DNA from: DASZGI01 sp035938995
Lineage (GTDB): Bacteria; Actinomycetota; Actinomycetes; Streptomycetales; Catenulisporaceae
DNA length: 29,792 nt
Assembly: GCF_035938995.1 (NCBI RefSeq)
Contig: NZ_DASZGI010000108.1
Span: forward strand, 1 to 29,792
Reading direction: 5' to 3'
The stretch's first letter is position 1, and every line of letters begins with the position of its first letter. A program made the translations under genes and the position numbers. Under the pieces are notes generated by a model. It was not told where the DNA came from. It saw only the letters and a program-made list of their open reading frames with translations, and did not search any database. This document shows positions 15,872 to 23,130 of this stretch, one piece after another.

Positions 15872-16519
15872 ATGAGTTCCCCAGCCATGCGTGGACCGCA
15901 GGACGACCCGAGTCTGAGCCTGCGCGCCTCGGACGCGGATCGCGAGCACGTCGCCGAACTGCTCGCCAAGGCCTTCGCCGAGGGGCGGCTCAGCACCGAG
16001 GAGCACAGCGAGCGGCTCGAGGCGACGTACGCGGCGAAGACGATGGGCGAGCTGCGGCCGCTCGTCTCCGATCTGCCGGTGGAGTTCGCCCCGCCGACCG
16101 GCGCTCCTGCCGCGGCCGCCAAGACCTCGCCGCTCGCCGGAGTCGTGGAGTCGTTCAAGGGCGGCGAGCCGGTCGTCGCGATCTTCGGCGAGACCACGCG
16201 CCGCGGACGCTGGCTGGTGCGCTCCGGGTTGAACGCGAAGGCGGTGTTCGGCTCGGTGACGCTGGATCTGACCGAGGCGGTGCTCGAGCAGCGGGAGATC
16301 ACGATCACTGCGAACGCCCTCTTCGGCGAGGTGACCATCAAGGTGCCGGAGGGCGTCATCGTGCACGACGAGGGCAGCGCGATCTTCGGCTCGCGCGACG
16401 TGTCGACCGGCGTGTCGCAGTTCACTCCGGAGACTCCGGTGGTGCATGTTCGCGGGTTCGCGGTGTTCGGTAGCGTCGAAGCCAGGCGACCCAAGAAGAA
16501 ATGGCTGAAATCCCGATGA
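15872..16519 (+). CDS. DUF1707 protein with LiaF-like C-terminal domain
   Basis: This 215-residue soluble protein begins with a DUF1707 domain (about residues 14-66: LRASDADREHVAELLAKAFAEGRLSTEEHSERLEATYAAKT), the short helical module common at the N-terminus of actinobacterial membrane-associated proteins. The C-terminal half (about 98-205) has repeated beta-strand/Gly patterns (IFGETTRRGRW, VFGSVTLDLTE, LFGEVTIKVPEG, AIFGSRD, AVFGSVEARRP) like the LiaF/DUF2154 beta-solenoid involved in cell-wall stress sensing. No membrane segment is present, so it may act as a cytoplasmic partner. It has no ribosome site and a -10 box 7 nt upstream, so it is probably leaderless. It overlaps the thioesterase gene by ATGA. 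Confidence 0.88.
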   Translation: MSSPAMRGPQDDPSLSLRASDADREHVAELLAKAFAEGRLSTEEHSERLEATYAAKTMGELRPLVSDLPVEFAPPTGAPAAAAKTSPLAGVVESFKGGEPVVAIFGETTRRGRWLVRSGLNAKAVFGSVTLDLTEAVLEQREITITANALFGEVTIKVPEGVIVHDEGSAIFGSRDVSTGVSQFTPETPVVHVRGFAVFGSVEARRPKKKWLKSR

Positions 16520-16929
16520 GCGACGCCAAGCCGATGTACGTGCACCGCGCGACCGTGTGGTTCGACGAGCTCGACATGCTGGGGGTGCTGCACAACGCCC
16601 GCTACGCGATCCACGTCGAGCGGGCGATGACGTCCTGGTACCACTCGATCCCCGATCCGGATCCGTCCGACGCCTACATCGTGGTCAGGCACTACGACAT
16701 CGAGTTCATCAAGCCCTTCACCACGGAGCGCGGCGAGCTGTCCGTCGAAGTCAGGCTCGAGCGACTGGGCACGACCAGCGCGGTGTTCGCGTTCCGGTGC
16801 CTTTCGCGCGACTCGGAGGGTGCGGAGATCGAGCACGCCCGGGGCAGCCGCACGAACGTCAAGGTCAGCCCGGGCGAGCTGCGACCGGTGCGATGGTCCG
16901 CGCGGTTCCGGGAAGTCGTGGGGGCGTAG
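16516..16929 (+). CDS. Acyl-CoA thioesterase, 4HBT hotdog fold
   Basis: The 137-residue protein is a single hotdog domain of the 4-hydroxybenzoyl-CoA thioesterase/YbgC type. WFDELDMLGVLHNARYAIHV carries the catalytic Asp (D17 or D20) and the HN…Y signature; IVVRHYDIEFIKPF is the central strand. It should hydrolyse an acyl-CoA, substrate unknown. The ATG at 16516 is chosen for its ATGA overlap with the DUF1707 stop (translational coupling); an ATG at 16501 in the same frame would add five residues. Coupling to a cell-envelope-type DUF1707 protein hints at lipid turnover, which is inference. Confidence 0.9.
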   Translation: MSDAKPMYVHRATVWFDELDMLGVLHNARYAIHVERAMTSWYHSIPDPDPSDAYIVVRHYDIEFIKPFTTERGELSVEVRLERLGTTSAVFAFRCLSRDSEGAEIEHARGSRTNVKVSPGELRPVRWSARFREVVGA

Positions 16930-16948
16930 CCTGCGGGAGCGGGTCCGG

Positions 16949-18970
16949 TCAGCGGGACAGCGCGCGCGACGGCGCGTCGAGCGTGTTGTCGGCCAGGTGC
17001 TTCAGCATCGAAAGCAACTCCTCGTGCTGCTCCGGCGCCCAGTCCGCCAACTGCTCCTGCAGGATCTCGGTCCGCGCGCTGGACAGCTGGTCGACCACCT
17101 GGCGGCCGGTGGTGGTCAGTGAGATTCGGCCCTCCTGGTCGCGCGTGGCGTACCCGAGGTCGATGACGGCGTCCAGCTTCTCCCGGATGTCGGGCACCGG
17201 CCTCCCGGTGCGCCGGCTCGCCTCCTCGTCCGTGATCGGCCCGGCGTGGCAGAGCCGGAACAGCGTGTACGCCTGACGGGTGGAGATGTCGATTCCCGCC
17301 TTGTCGATGCACGCCTGGTAGCGATCGGTGATGTTCTGACGGCTGCTCAGCTGGGTGATCGCTCGCTCGATCTCGTCGAGCGACGTGCGGAAGGTCGGCA
17401 GGCCGGAGGACTCGCCGAGGTCCGGGGTGCGGGTCGCGCCGCGCAGCGGGACCTCTCGCAGGAACAGCGCCAGCACGAACGCCACCAACGCCACCGGTAC
17501 CGCATACAAGAACATATGGTTCACCGAGATCGCGTAGAGGTGCAGGAATGGCGCCGCAACGTCGGCGGGCAGCGAACGCACCGCGGTCGGGGAGCCGACG
17601 ATCTTCGCGACCGGGAAGCGCGGCGACAGCGTGCCGTTCGCCAGCGCGCCGCTGATGTTCGACTTCAGCCTGTTGGCCAGGATGGTGCCGAAGATCGAGG
17701 CGCCGAACGAACCGCCGATCGAGCGGAAGTAGGTGGCGCCCGAGGTGGCCGTCCCCAGGTCGGAGTAGTCCACCGCGTTCTGCACGGCGATGATCAGCAC
17801 CTGCATGGTCAGGCCGAGGCCGAACCCGAACACCGCCATGTCGACGCCCAGCACGACGCCGCTGGTCTTCTCGTCGATCCGGGAGAGCAGGCCGAGGCCG
17901 AGCGCCATGAACACGCTGCCGACGATCGGGTAGATCTTGTACCGGCCGAACCGGGTGATCAGCTGCCCGGTGCCGATCGACGCGACCAGCAGCCCGGCCA
18001 TCATCGGCAGCAGCCGCAGCCCCGACTTGGTCGGCGAGTCGCCGTCGACCACCTGCAGGAACAGCGGGATGAACGACAGCGCGCCGAACATGGCCAGGCC
18101 CACCACGAACCCGATCGCCGAGCTCTGGCTGAAGACCGGGTTGCGGAACAGCCGCAGCGGCATGATCGGCTCGGACACCCGCTGCTCGACCAGGATGAAC
18201 GCGGCGATCAGCACGACCGAGCCGATCCCGCAGGTCCACACTTGTGCCGAGTTCCATGCCCACGTCGTCCCGCCGAGGCTGGTGATCAGCACCAGACAGG
18301 TCGAGATGGCCGCGAGCAGCGCGGTGCCGAGGTAGTCGATCTTCGGGCGGGTCGCCAGCGCTTTGGTGCGCAGCGCGCTCGCGATGACCGCCAGGGCTAC
18401 GGCGCCGACCGGCAGGTTCACGTAGAAGACCCACCGCCAGGTCAGGTTGTCCACCAGGAATCCGCCGAGCAGCGGTCCGAGCACCGAGGAGACCCCGAAG
18501 ACCGCGCCGATCACGCCCTGGTACCGGCCCCGGTCGCGCGGCGGGACCACGTCGGCGATGACCGCCATCGCGAGGACCATCAGCCCGCCGCCGCCGATGC
18601 CCTGCAGCGCCCGGAACGAGATCAGCTCGGTCATGCTGTGCGCCTGGCCGCACAGCGCCGAGCCGACCAGGAAGATGACGATGCAGATCTGGAACACCGT
18701 CTTGCGGCCGTACAGGTCGCCGAGCTTGCCCCAGAGCGGGGTGGTCGCGGTCGAGGCCAGCAGGTAGGCGGTCACCACCCAGGACAGGTGGTTGGCCCCG
18801 CCCAGGTCGCTGACGATCGTCGGCAGCGCGGTGGACACGATCGTCTGGTCCAGCGCCGCCAGGAACATCGCGAGCATCACACCCGCGAACACCAGCCGCA
18901 CCCGTCGGGAGTTCTGCTCGATGGGTGCGGCTGCGTCGTCCGCCAGCGCCTCGGACTGAGTGGTCGTCAT
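16949..18970 (-). CDS. DHA2-type multidrug MFS exporter fused to a C-terminal MarR-like domain
   Basis: The 673-residue protein has about fourteen membrane segments in the EmrB/QacA (DHA2) pattern up to about residue 505, with motif D1 LDQTIVSTALPTI, motif A GKLGDLYGRKTVF, RALQGIGGGG and motif C (GVSSVLGPLLGG). Residues about 525-673 form a soluble winged-helix region (STRQAYTLFRLCHAGPITDEEASRRTGRPVPDIREKLDAVIDLGYATR…ISLTTTGRQVVDQL) like MarR regulators. It should export drugs or metabolites by proton antiport, with a cytoplasmic DNA-binding-like tail. The ATG has GGAGG 6 nt upstream. Similar fusions occur in other actinobacteria (recalled). An inverted repeat lies 63 bp upstream. Confidence 0.94.
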   Translation of the reverse strand: MTTTQSEALADDAAAPIEQNSRRVRLVFAGVMLAMFLAALDQTIVSTALPTIVSDLGGANHLSWVVTAYLLASTATTPLWGKLGDLYGRKTVFQICIVIFLVGSALCGQAHSMTELISFRALQGIGGGGLMVLAMAVIADVVPPRDRGRYQGVIGAVFGVSSVLGPLLGGFLVDNLTWRWVFYVNLPVGAVALAVIASALRTKALATRPKIDYLGTALLAAISTCLVLITSLGGTTWAWNSAQVWTCGIGSVVLIAAFILVEQRVSEPIMPLRLFRNPVFSQSSAIGFVVGLAMFGALSFIPLFLQVVDGDSPTKSGLRLLPMMAGLLVASIGTGQLITRFGRYKIYPIVGSVFMALGLGLLSRIDEKTSGVVLGVDMAVFGFGLGLTMQVLIIAVQNAVDYSDLGTATSGATYFRSIGGSFGASIFGTILANRLKSNISGALANGTLSPRFPVAKIVGSPTAVRSLPADVAAPFLHLYAISVNHMFLYAVPVALVAFVLALFLREVPLRGATRTPDLGESSGLPTFRTSLDEIERAITQLSSRQNITDRYQACIDKAGIDISTRQAYTLFRLCHAGPITDEEASRRTGRPVPDIREKLDAVIDLGYATRDQEGRISLTTTGRQVVDQLSSARTEILQEQLADWAPEQHEELLSMLKHLADNTLDAPSRALSR

Positions 18971-19032
18971 ATGCGCCTCCGCTCGGCCGGGCTAACGATC
19001 GGGCCGCGATGATCCTGATCTGAAGCTTGTCG

Positions 19033-19055
19033 GTTGTTCTCCCCGTGGGAACAAC
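19033..19055. promoter_or_regulatory. Inverted repeat upstream of the MFS-MarR fusion gene
   Basis: GTTGTTC (19033-19039) and GAACAAC (19049-19055) form perfect 7-bp arms around a 9-bp centre, a size suited to a MarR- or TetR-type dimer. It lies 63-85 bp before the exporter start and just beyond the glpX stop (minus strand). No T-tract follows on either side, so an operator is more likely than a terminator. Confidence 0.5.
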
Positions 19056-19119
19056 GGCAAACCGTCTCGCAGCTGAGGGCTGCGCTGAACGGATGACCGG
19101 GCGATCCGGCGTTCCGGCG

Positions 19120-20121
19120 CTATCCGAAGTCGACCATGCTGTACTTGCGCAGCTTGTCCAGCCGGTGCTCCGACTCCACCCGGCGCACCGTGCCGCTCTT
19201 GGACCGCATGACCAGCGACGAGGTGATCGCCCCGCCGGCCCGGTAGCGCACTCCGCGCACCAGTTCGCCGTCGGTGATCCCGGTGATCGCGACGAACACG
19301 TTGTCGCCGGTCACCAGTTCGTCCGTGGTCAGCACCCGGTCCAGGTCGAGCCCGGCGGCCAGCGCCTTGGCCCGTTCGGCGTCGTCCCGCGGCCACAGCC
19401 GGCCCTGGATCACCCCGCCGAGGCACTTCACCGCGCAGGCGGCGATGATGCCCTCGGGCGTGCCGCCGACGCCGAGCAGCAGGTCGATCCCGGTGTCCGG
19501 GCGCGCCGCCATGATCGCGCCGGCCACGTCGCCGTCCGAGATGAACTTGATCCGGGCGCCGGTCGCGCGCACCTCGCGGACCAGATTCTCGTGCCGGGGC
19601 CGGTCCAGGATCACCACCGTGACCTCGGATTCCGTGCTGCCCTTGGCCCGCGCCACGGCTCGGATGTTCTCCGCGACCGGCGCGGTGATGTCCACCACGT
19701 CTGCCGCCTCGGCCCCGGTGCACAGCTTCTCCATGTAGAACACGGCCGAGGGGTCGTACATCGCGCCGCGCTCGGCCAGCGCGATCACCGCGATCGCGTT
19801 CGGCATCCCCTTCGCGTTGAGGGTGGTGCCGTCGATCGGGTCCACCGCGACGTCGCACTCCGGGCCCTCGCCGTTGCCCACGCGCTCGCCGTTGAACAGC
19901 ATCGGGGCGTTGTCCTTCTCGCCCTCGCCGATCACCACCACGCCGTCCATCGAGACCGTGTTGATCAGCTTGCGCATCGCGTTGACCGCCGCGCCGTCCG
20001 CGCCGATCTTGTCGCCCCGGCCGACCCACCGGCCCGCCGCCATCGCCGCCGCCTCGGTCACCCGGACCAGCTCGAGGGCGAGGTTCCGATCGGGCAGCTG
20101 GGGCGTGGTCTCGTCGTTCAT
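19120..20121 (-). CDS. glpX: Fructose-1,6-bisphosphatase class II
   Basis: The 333-residue protein is GlpX-type FBPase, which removes the 1-phosphate of fructose 1,6-bisphosphate in gluconeogenesis. Metal-binding and catalytic motifs are IGEGEKD (64-70), VAVDPIDGTTLNAKG (91-105) and GVGGTPEGIIAACAVKCLGG. The ATG at 20121 is chosen because GGAAGGA precedes it by 10 nt; an in-frame GTG at 20142 would place that site inside the gene. It is divergent from the DUF4245 gene, as in other actinobacteria where GlpX is the main gluconeogenic FBPase. With pckG in the same window, two committed steps of gluconeogenesis are close together. Confidence 0.97.
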   Translation of the reverse strand: MNDETTPQLPDRNLALELVRVTEAAAMAAGRWVGRGDKIGADGAAVNAMRKLINTVSMDGVVVIGEGEKDNAPMLFNGERVGNGEGPECDVAVDPIDGTTLNAKGMPNAIAVIALAERGAMYDPSAVFYMEKLCTGAEAADVVDITAPVAENIRAVARAKGSTESEVTVVILDRPRHENLVREVRATGARIKFISDGDVAGAIMAARPDTGIDLLLGVGGTPEGIIAACAVKCLGGVIQGRLWPRDDAERAKALAAGLDLDRVLTTDELVTGDNVFVAITGITDGELVRGVRYRAGGAITSSLVMRSKSGTVRRVESEHRLDKLRKYSMVDFG

Positions 20122-20167
20122 GGTGAGGGTGTCCTTCCGCACGGGACATCGAAGAGGGACGGCCGCG

Positions 20168-20187
20168 CCCAGCGCCTAGGCACTGGG
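20168..20187. promoter_or_regulatory. 20-bp near-perfect palindrome upstream of glpX
   Basis: CCCAG-C-GCCTAGGC-A-CTGGG is symmetric except for one base pair, and lies 47-66 bp before the glpX ATG in the glpX/DUF4245 divergent region. It may be a repressor site on the glpX promoter. No known operator consensus was matched. Confidence 0.35.
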
Positions 20188-20304
20188 TTGAGGGTGAGGG
20201 TGGGACCGGCCGTTGATTTGATCGTAGCGGCGCGGGCAACCCGTGCCCGCGGCCTCGTGACCCCGGTGGATGGCGCCCGCAGCCGATCCTGCACGATGGA
20301 AGGC

Positions 20305-20844
20305 ATGGCGAAATCGCGGCTGCGCACGACGATCCGGGACATGATCCTCTCCCTCGCGGTGATCGCCGTGCCGATCGGGGTCGTGCTGGCGATCGAGCCG
20401 TCCAAGGCGGGCAACCCGGTGCACGTGATCGACTCGGCGTCGTTCCAGGGCGACCTCGACGCGGCCCGCGCTGCCGAGCCGTTCCCGGTGCTGGTGCCGA
20501 CCGGCCTGTCCACGGGCTGGCGGGCCACCTCGGAGACGTACCAGGAGCCCGGCGCCACCGCCGCCGACTGGCACGTCGGCTACCTCACGCCTGGCGGCGG
20601 TTTCGCCGAGCTGGAGCAGATCACGCAATCCTTCGCGGGCTTCCTGAACGACCAGCAATCCGACGCCGCGCAGGTCGCGTCCGTACACGTAGACGGCATC
20701 ACCTGGCAGCGCTACACCGGAACGACGCCGCCCGCGCTCAAGAACCTGCTGGTGCGCTCGGACGGCAAGTCCACCGTGATCGTGGCCGGCAGCGCATCGA
20801 TGGCCGAGCTGGAGCAGTTCGCCGGTTCGCTTCGCACATCCTGA
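20305..20844 (+). CDS. DUF4245 family membrane-anchored protein
   Basis: The 179-residue protein has one N-terminal membrane segment (DMILSLAVIAVPIGVVLAIEP, about residues 12-31) and an extracytoplasmic domain with VLVPTGLSTGWRATSE, WHVGYLTPGGGFAELEQ and STVIVAGSASMAELEQFAGSL, matching DUF4245, an uncharacterised actinobacterial family found divergent from glpX. The ATG at 20305 is used; an in-frame ATG at 20296 would add three residues. GGAAGG is too close to 20305 to act as a normal ribosome site, while CACGAT lies 7 nt before it, so the message may be leaderless. Its function is unknown. Confidence 0.88.
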   Translation: MAKSRLRTTIRDMILSLAVIAVPIGVVLAIEPSKAGNPVHVIDSASFQGDLDAARAAEPFPVLVPTGLSTGWRATSETYQEPGATAADWHVGYLTPGGGFAELEQITQSFAGFLNDQQSDAAQVASVHVDGITWQRYTGTTPPALKNLLVRSDGKSTVIVAGSASMAELEQFAGSLRTS

Positions 20845-20859
20845 CGGACTGATGGACGG

Positions 20860-21105
20860 TCAGTTGGCGGCATCCCCTCCCGCGGCGGCCTCGCGCGCGG
20901 CCACGGCCGCGTCCAGCCGGGTCCGGGCCCCGTCCAGCTTCGCCTGACAGTGCGCGGCCAGCGCCTCGCCCCGCTCCCACAGCGCCAGCGACTCCTCGAG
21001 GGTCAGCCCGCCGGCCTCCAAACGCTGGACCGTGGCCACCAGCTCCTCGCGGGCCTGCTCGTACTCGAGCCCGTCGAGCGGATCGGAAATCGCTTCGTTC
21101 GCCAT
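20860..21105 (-). CDS. xseB: Exodeoxyribonuclease VII small subunit
   Basis: The 81-residue protein has the XseB coiled-coil pattern: LEYEQAREELVATVQRLEAG, then LTLEESLALWERGEALAAHC, a helical tail and an Ala-rich end. Several copies bind one XseA to form the single-strand nuclease ExoVII. Length is normal. Unlike the usual xseA-xseB operon, it is separated from xseA by a GNAT gene on the opposite strand, and has its own -10 box (TATCGT) 7 nt before the ATG and no ribosome site, pointing to a separate leaderless message. Confidence 0.95.
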   Translation of the reverse strand: MANEAISDPLDGLEYEQAREELVATVQRLEAGGLTLEESLALWERGEALAAHCQAKLDGARTRLDAAVAAREAAAGGDAAN

Positions 21106-21112
21106 AGCCACC

Positions 21113-21118
21113 ACGATA
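21113..21118 (-). promoter_or_regulatory. -10 box of leaderless xseB message
   Basis: On the minus strand TATCGT lies exactly 7 nt before the xseB ATG, the distance expected if transcription starts at the A of ATG. No clear -35 box. The same hexamer serves the MFS gene at 13732-13737. Confidence 0.5.
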
Positions 21119-21163
21119 GGTTGCCCCGGCGACAGAAAACCCGAACGGGGAGGAACGACGCCG

Positions 21164-21685
21164 ATGGCGATACCCGTGCGGCGCGCGACCGCCGACGACG
21201 CGGCCGAGCTGAGCCGGCTGCGCGAGGTCATGTTCGCCAGCTTCGGACCGGCCCCGGACCGCACGCTGTGGTGGGACGCGGCGGTCAAGGAACTCCAGGA
21301 CGCGCTCGCCGACCCGGATGGGCCGCTCCAGGCGTTCGTCGTCGACGCGGATAGCTTCACTGGCGCCTCGGGCGCCTCGGGCGCCTCGGGCGAGCTGGCC
21401 TCCTGCGCCGTCGGCGTCATCGACCGGCGCCTGCCCAGCGCGTACAACCCGGTCGGACTCTCGGGCTACGTGCTCAGCGTCGCCACGGATCCGCGCCACC
21501 GCCGCCGGGGATACGCCCGCGCGGTCGTGCAGGCGACGCTGGACTGGTTCGAGTCGCGCGGGATCCAGCGCGTCGAACTACACGCCTCCACCGACGCCGA
21601 GGCCATGTACCGGGCCATGGGCTTCCTTGAGCCGCACGGCCTCGCGCTCACCCGGTGGGCAGCGCATTCTGACCCTTCGAAGTGA
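21164..21685 (+). CDS. GNAT family N-acetyltransferase
   Basis: The 173-residue protein has the GNAT fold: IPVRRATADDAAELSRLRE at the N-terminus, the acetyl-CoA-binding motif A (VLSVATDPRHRRRGYARAVV, with the R-R-R-G-Y-A pyrophosphate loop) and the final motif AMYRAMGFLEPHG. The acceptor is unknown. GGGGAGG (21147-21153) lies 10 nt before the ATG. A 9-bp triplicate repeat codes for GASGASGAS in a surface loop (about residues 67-75). It sits on the plus strand between xseB and xseA, splitting a normally contiguous pair. Its last codons and stop form the 5' arm of the structured repeat at 21675. Confidence 0.92.
   Translation: MAIPVRRATADDAAELSRLREVMFASFGPAPDRTLWWDAAVKELQDALADPDGPLQAFVVDADSFTGASGASGASGELASCAVGVIDRRLPSAYNPVGLSGYVLSVATDPRHRRRGYARAVVQATLDWFESRGIQRVELHASTDAEAMYRAMGFLEPHGLALTRWAAHSDPSK
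21362..21388 (+). repeat. Three tandem 9-bp units inside the GNAT gene
   Basis: GGCGCCTCG occurs three times in direct tandem, adding Gly-Ala-Ser units without changing frame. The identical units suggest recent slippage expansion; copy number may vary between strains. Confidence 0.85.
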
Positions 21686-21771
21686 GCCGCGGCCCGATGG
21701 CTGCTGTAGGTCGCATCGCGTGGAAAGGCGCCCCGCGGTGCGATCTTTCGCCGCCGCGGCTCACTCCGAAG
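21675..21771 (+). repeat. Structured intergenic element, copy 1 (GNAT/xseA junction)
   Basis: The outer stem is 21675-21679 with 21767-21771 (5 bp), an A-T pair after one mismatch, then a perfect 12 bp (21682-21693 with 21753-21764). The inner stem is 21709-21723 with 21731-21745 (15 positions, two G-U, one mismatch). The apical loop is AAAGGCG (21724-21730). The internal loop strands are CCGATGGCTGCTGTA (21694-21708) and TTTCGCC (21746-21752). The loop sequences recur in copy 2 while the stems differ but remain paired. The outer arms include the stop codons of both flanking convergent genes. It may act as a bidirectional terminator, a processing site or a structured RNA. Confidence 0.8.
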
Positions 21772-22987
21772 AGGAGTCGTCGCCGCTGACCGTCGCGGCC
21801 AGCACGCCCCCCGCCAGGCGCAGCGACAGCGGGTCGCCGGGCGCCACCTCGTCCGGCTTGCGCACCACGGCTCCATCGGCGCGCTGGACCACGGCGTATC
21901 CACGCTCGAGCGTCGCGAGCGGCGAGAGCGCGCGCACCCGGGCCAGCGTCTGCGCCAGCACCTCGGAATCCCGCGCCACCCGGTGGTCCACCGCACGGTG
22001 GACCCGATCGCGCAGCGACGCGATCTCCGCGGCCCGCTGATCGAGCATCGCGTACGGCGCGGCCAGCGCGGGGCGCGAGCGGAAGCCGGCCAGCGCGTGC
22101 TCCTCCCGGTCGAGCAGCCGGGTCACCGCGTGCCAGAGCCGTTCGCGCGCCTGAATGACCCGGTCGAGCTCTTCTCGGAGGTCGGGCACGATGCGTTTGG
22201 CGGCGTCCGTCGGGGTCGAGGCGCGCAGGTCCGCCACCAGGTCGAGCAGCGGCGAGTCCGGCTCGTGCCCGATCGCGGACACCACCGGCGTCTCGCAGGC
22301 GGCGACCGCGCGGATGAGCTGTTCATCGGAGAACGGCAGCAGGTCCTCCACCGAGCCGCCGCCGCGCGCGATCACGATCACGTCGACCGCCGGGTCCGCG
22401 TCGAGCTCGCCGAGCGCCGCGATGATCTGCGGCACCGCCGTCGCGCCCTGCACCGCCGTCTCGCGCACCTCGAACTGCACCGCGGGCCAGCGGCGCTGCG
22501 CGTTCTCCAGCACATCCCGCTCGGCGGCCGAGGCCCGCCCGCAGATCAGCCCGACCCGCCGGGGCAGGAACGGCAGCCGCTTCTTGAGCCCCGCGTCGAA
22601 CAGGCCCTCCACCGCCAGCCTGCGCTTGAGCTCCTCGATCCGGGCCAGCAGCTCGCCGATCCCCACCGGCCGCAGTTCCTGAACCGTCAGCGAGAATCTG
22701 CCGCGCGGACGGTAGAAGTTCGGCTTGCCCCATACGACGACCCGCGCGCCCTCCGACGGCGGGGGCATCACCTGGTCGTAGACGTTCCGGCGGCAGGTCA
22801 GCTCCACCGACACGTCCTGCGAGGCGTCGCGCAGCGTCAGGTAGACGAGCGCCGTGCCCGGCCGCCGGCTGATCTGCGTGATCTGCCCCTCGACCCAGAT
22901 CGCCCCGAGCCGCTCGATCCAGTCCCCGACCATGGAGGTGAGGGCCGCCACGGTGACCGGGGTTTCCGGCGAGGTCTGGAGCGCCAT
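21761..22987 (-). CDS. xseA: Exodeoxyribonuclease VII large subunit
   Basis: The 408-residue protein has an N-terminal OB-fold that binds single-stranded DNA (about residues 10-105: WVEGQITQISRRPGTALVYLTLRD…) and the XseA catalytic core (LFDAGLKKRLPFLPRRVGLICGRASAAERDV, VIVIARGGGSVEDLLPFSDE, VVSAIGHEPDSPLLDLVADLRASTPTDAA), then a long helical region and the C-terminal strand LERGYAVV. With XseB it degrades single-stranded DNA from either end. There is no ribosome site; TACGGT lies 6 nt before the ATG, so the message is probably leaderless. It is divergent from ispH by 143 bp, and its last codons fall in the structured repeat. Confidence 0.97.
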   Translation of the reverse strand: MALQTSPETPVTVAALTSMVGDWIERLGAIWVEGQITQISRRPGTALVYLTLRDASQDVSVELTCRRNVYDQVMPPPSEGARVVVWGKPNFYRPRGRFSLTVQELRPVGIGELLARIEELKRRLAVEGLFDAGLKKRLPFLPRRVGLICGRASAAERDVLENAQRRWPAVQFEVRETAVQGATAVPQIIAALGELDADPAVDVIVIARGGGSVEDLLPFSDEQLIRAVAACETPVVSAIGHEPDSPLLDLVADLRASTPTDAAKRIVPDLREELDRVIQARERLWHAVTRLLDREEHALAGFRSRPALAAPYAMLDQRAAEIASLRDRVHRAVDHRVARDSEVLAQTLARVRALSPLATLERGYAVVQRADGAVVRKPDEVAPGDPLSLRLAGGVLAATVSGDDSSSE

Positions 22988-22993
22988 GCGCCC

Positions 22994-22999
22994 ACCGTA
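22994..22999 (-). promoter_or_regulatory. -10 box of leaderless xseA message
   Basis: Minus-strand TACGGT lies 6 nt before the xseA ATG; no Shine-Dalgarno sequence fits in between. A -35 box was not recognised. Confidence 0.45.
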
Positions 23000-23118
23000 G
23001 TGCCACCTCCCGACGGTCCCTGACCGCTTCGGCGCCCGCGACCTGCCGTTCGCGGAAAAGTGTGCGGGAGATGTAAAGATCGGCGGGACCGCACTGGGGC
23101 GGTAACGGCGTCCGCGAA

Positions 23119-23124
23119 TACCAT
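23119..23124 (+). promoter_or_regulatory. -10 box of leaderless ispH message
   Basis: TACCAT lies 6 nt before the ispH ATG at 23131. The GGAG in between is too close to the start to act as a normal ribosome site. A -35 box was not recognised. Confidence 0.45.
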
Positions 23125-23130
23125 GGAGCC

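Noticed and set aside
17246..19012. 588-codon plus-strand frame opposite the MFS exporter
   Set aside because: It is rich in Arg, His, Gln and Asp and has no motif; the minus strand encodes a complete 14-TM exporter.
19033..19055. Terminator of glpX
   Set aside because: The stem is only 7 bp with no T-tract on the minus strand; its place upstream of the exporter suits an operator better.
19027..20304. Long plus-strand extension upstream of the DUF4245 gene
   Set aside because: It lies antisense to glpX; the DUF4245 membrane anchor begins at 20305 and the upstream part has shadow-type composition.
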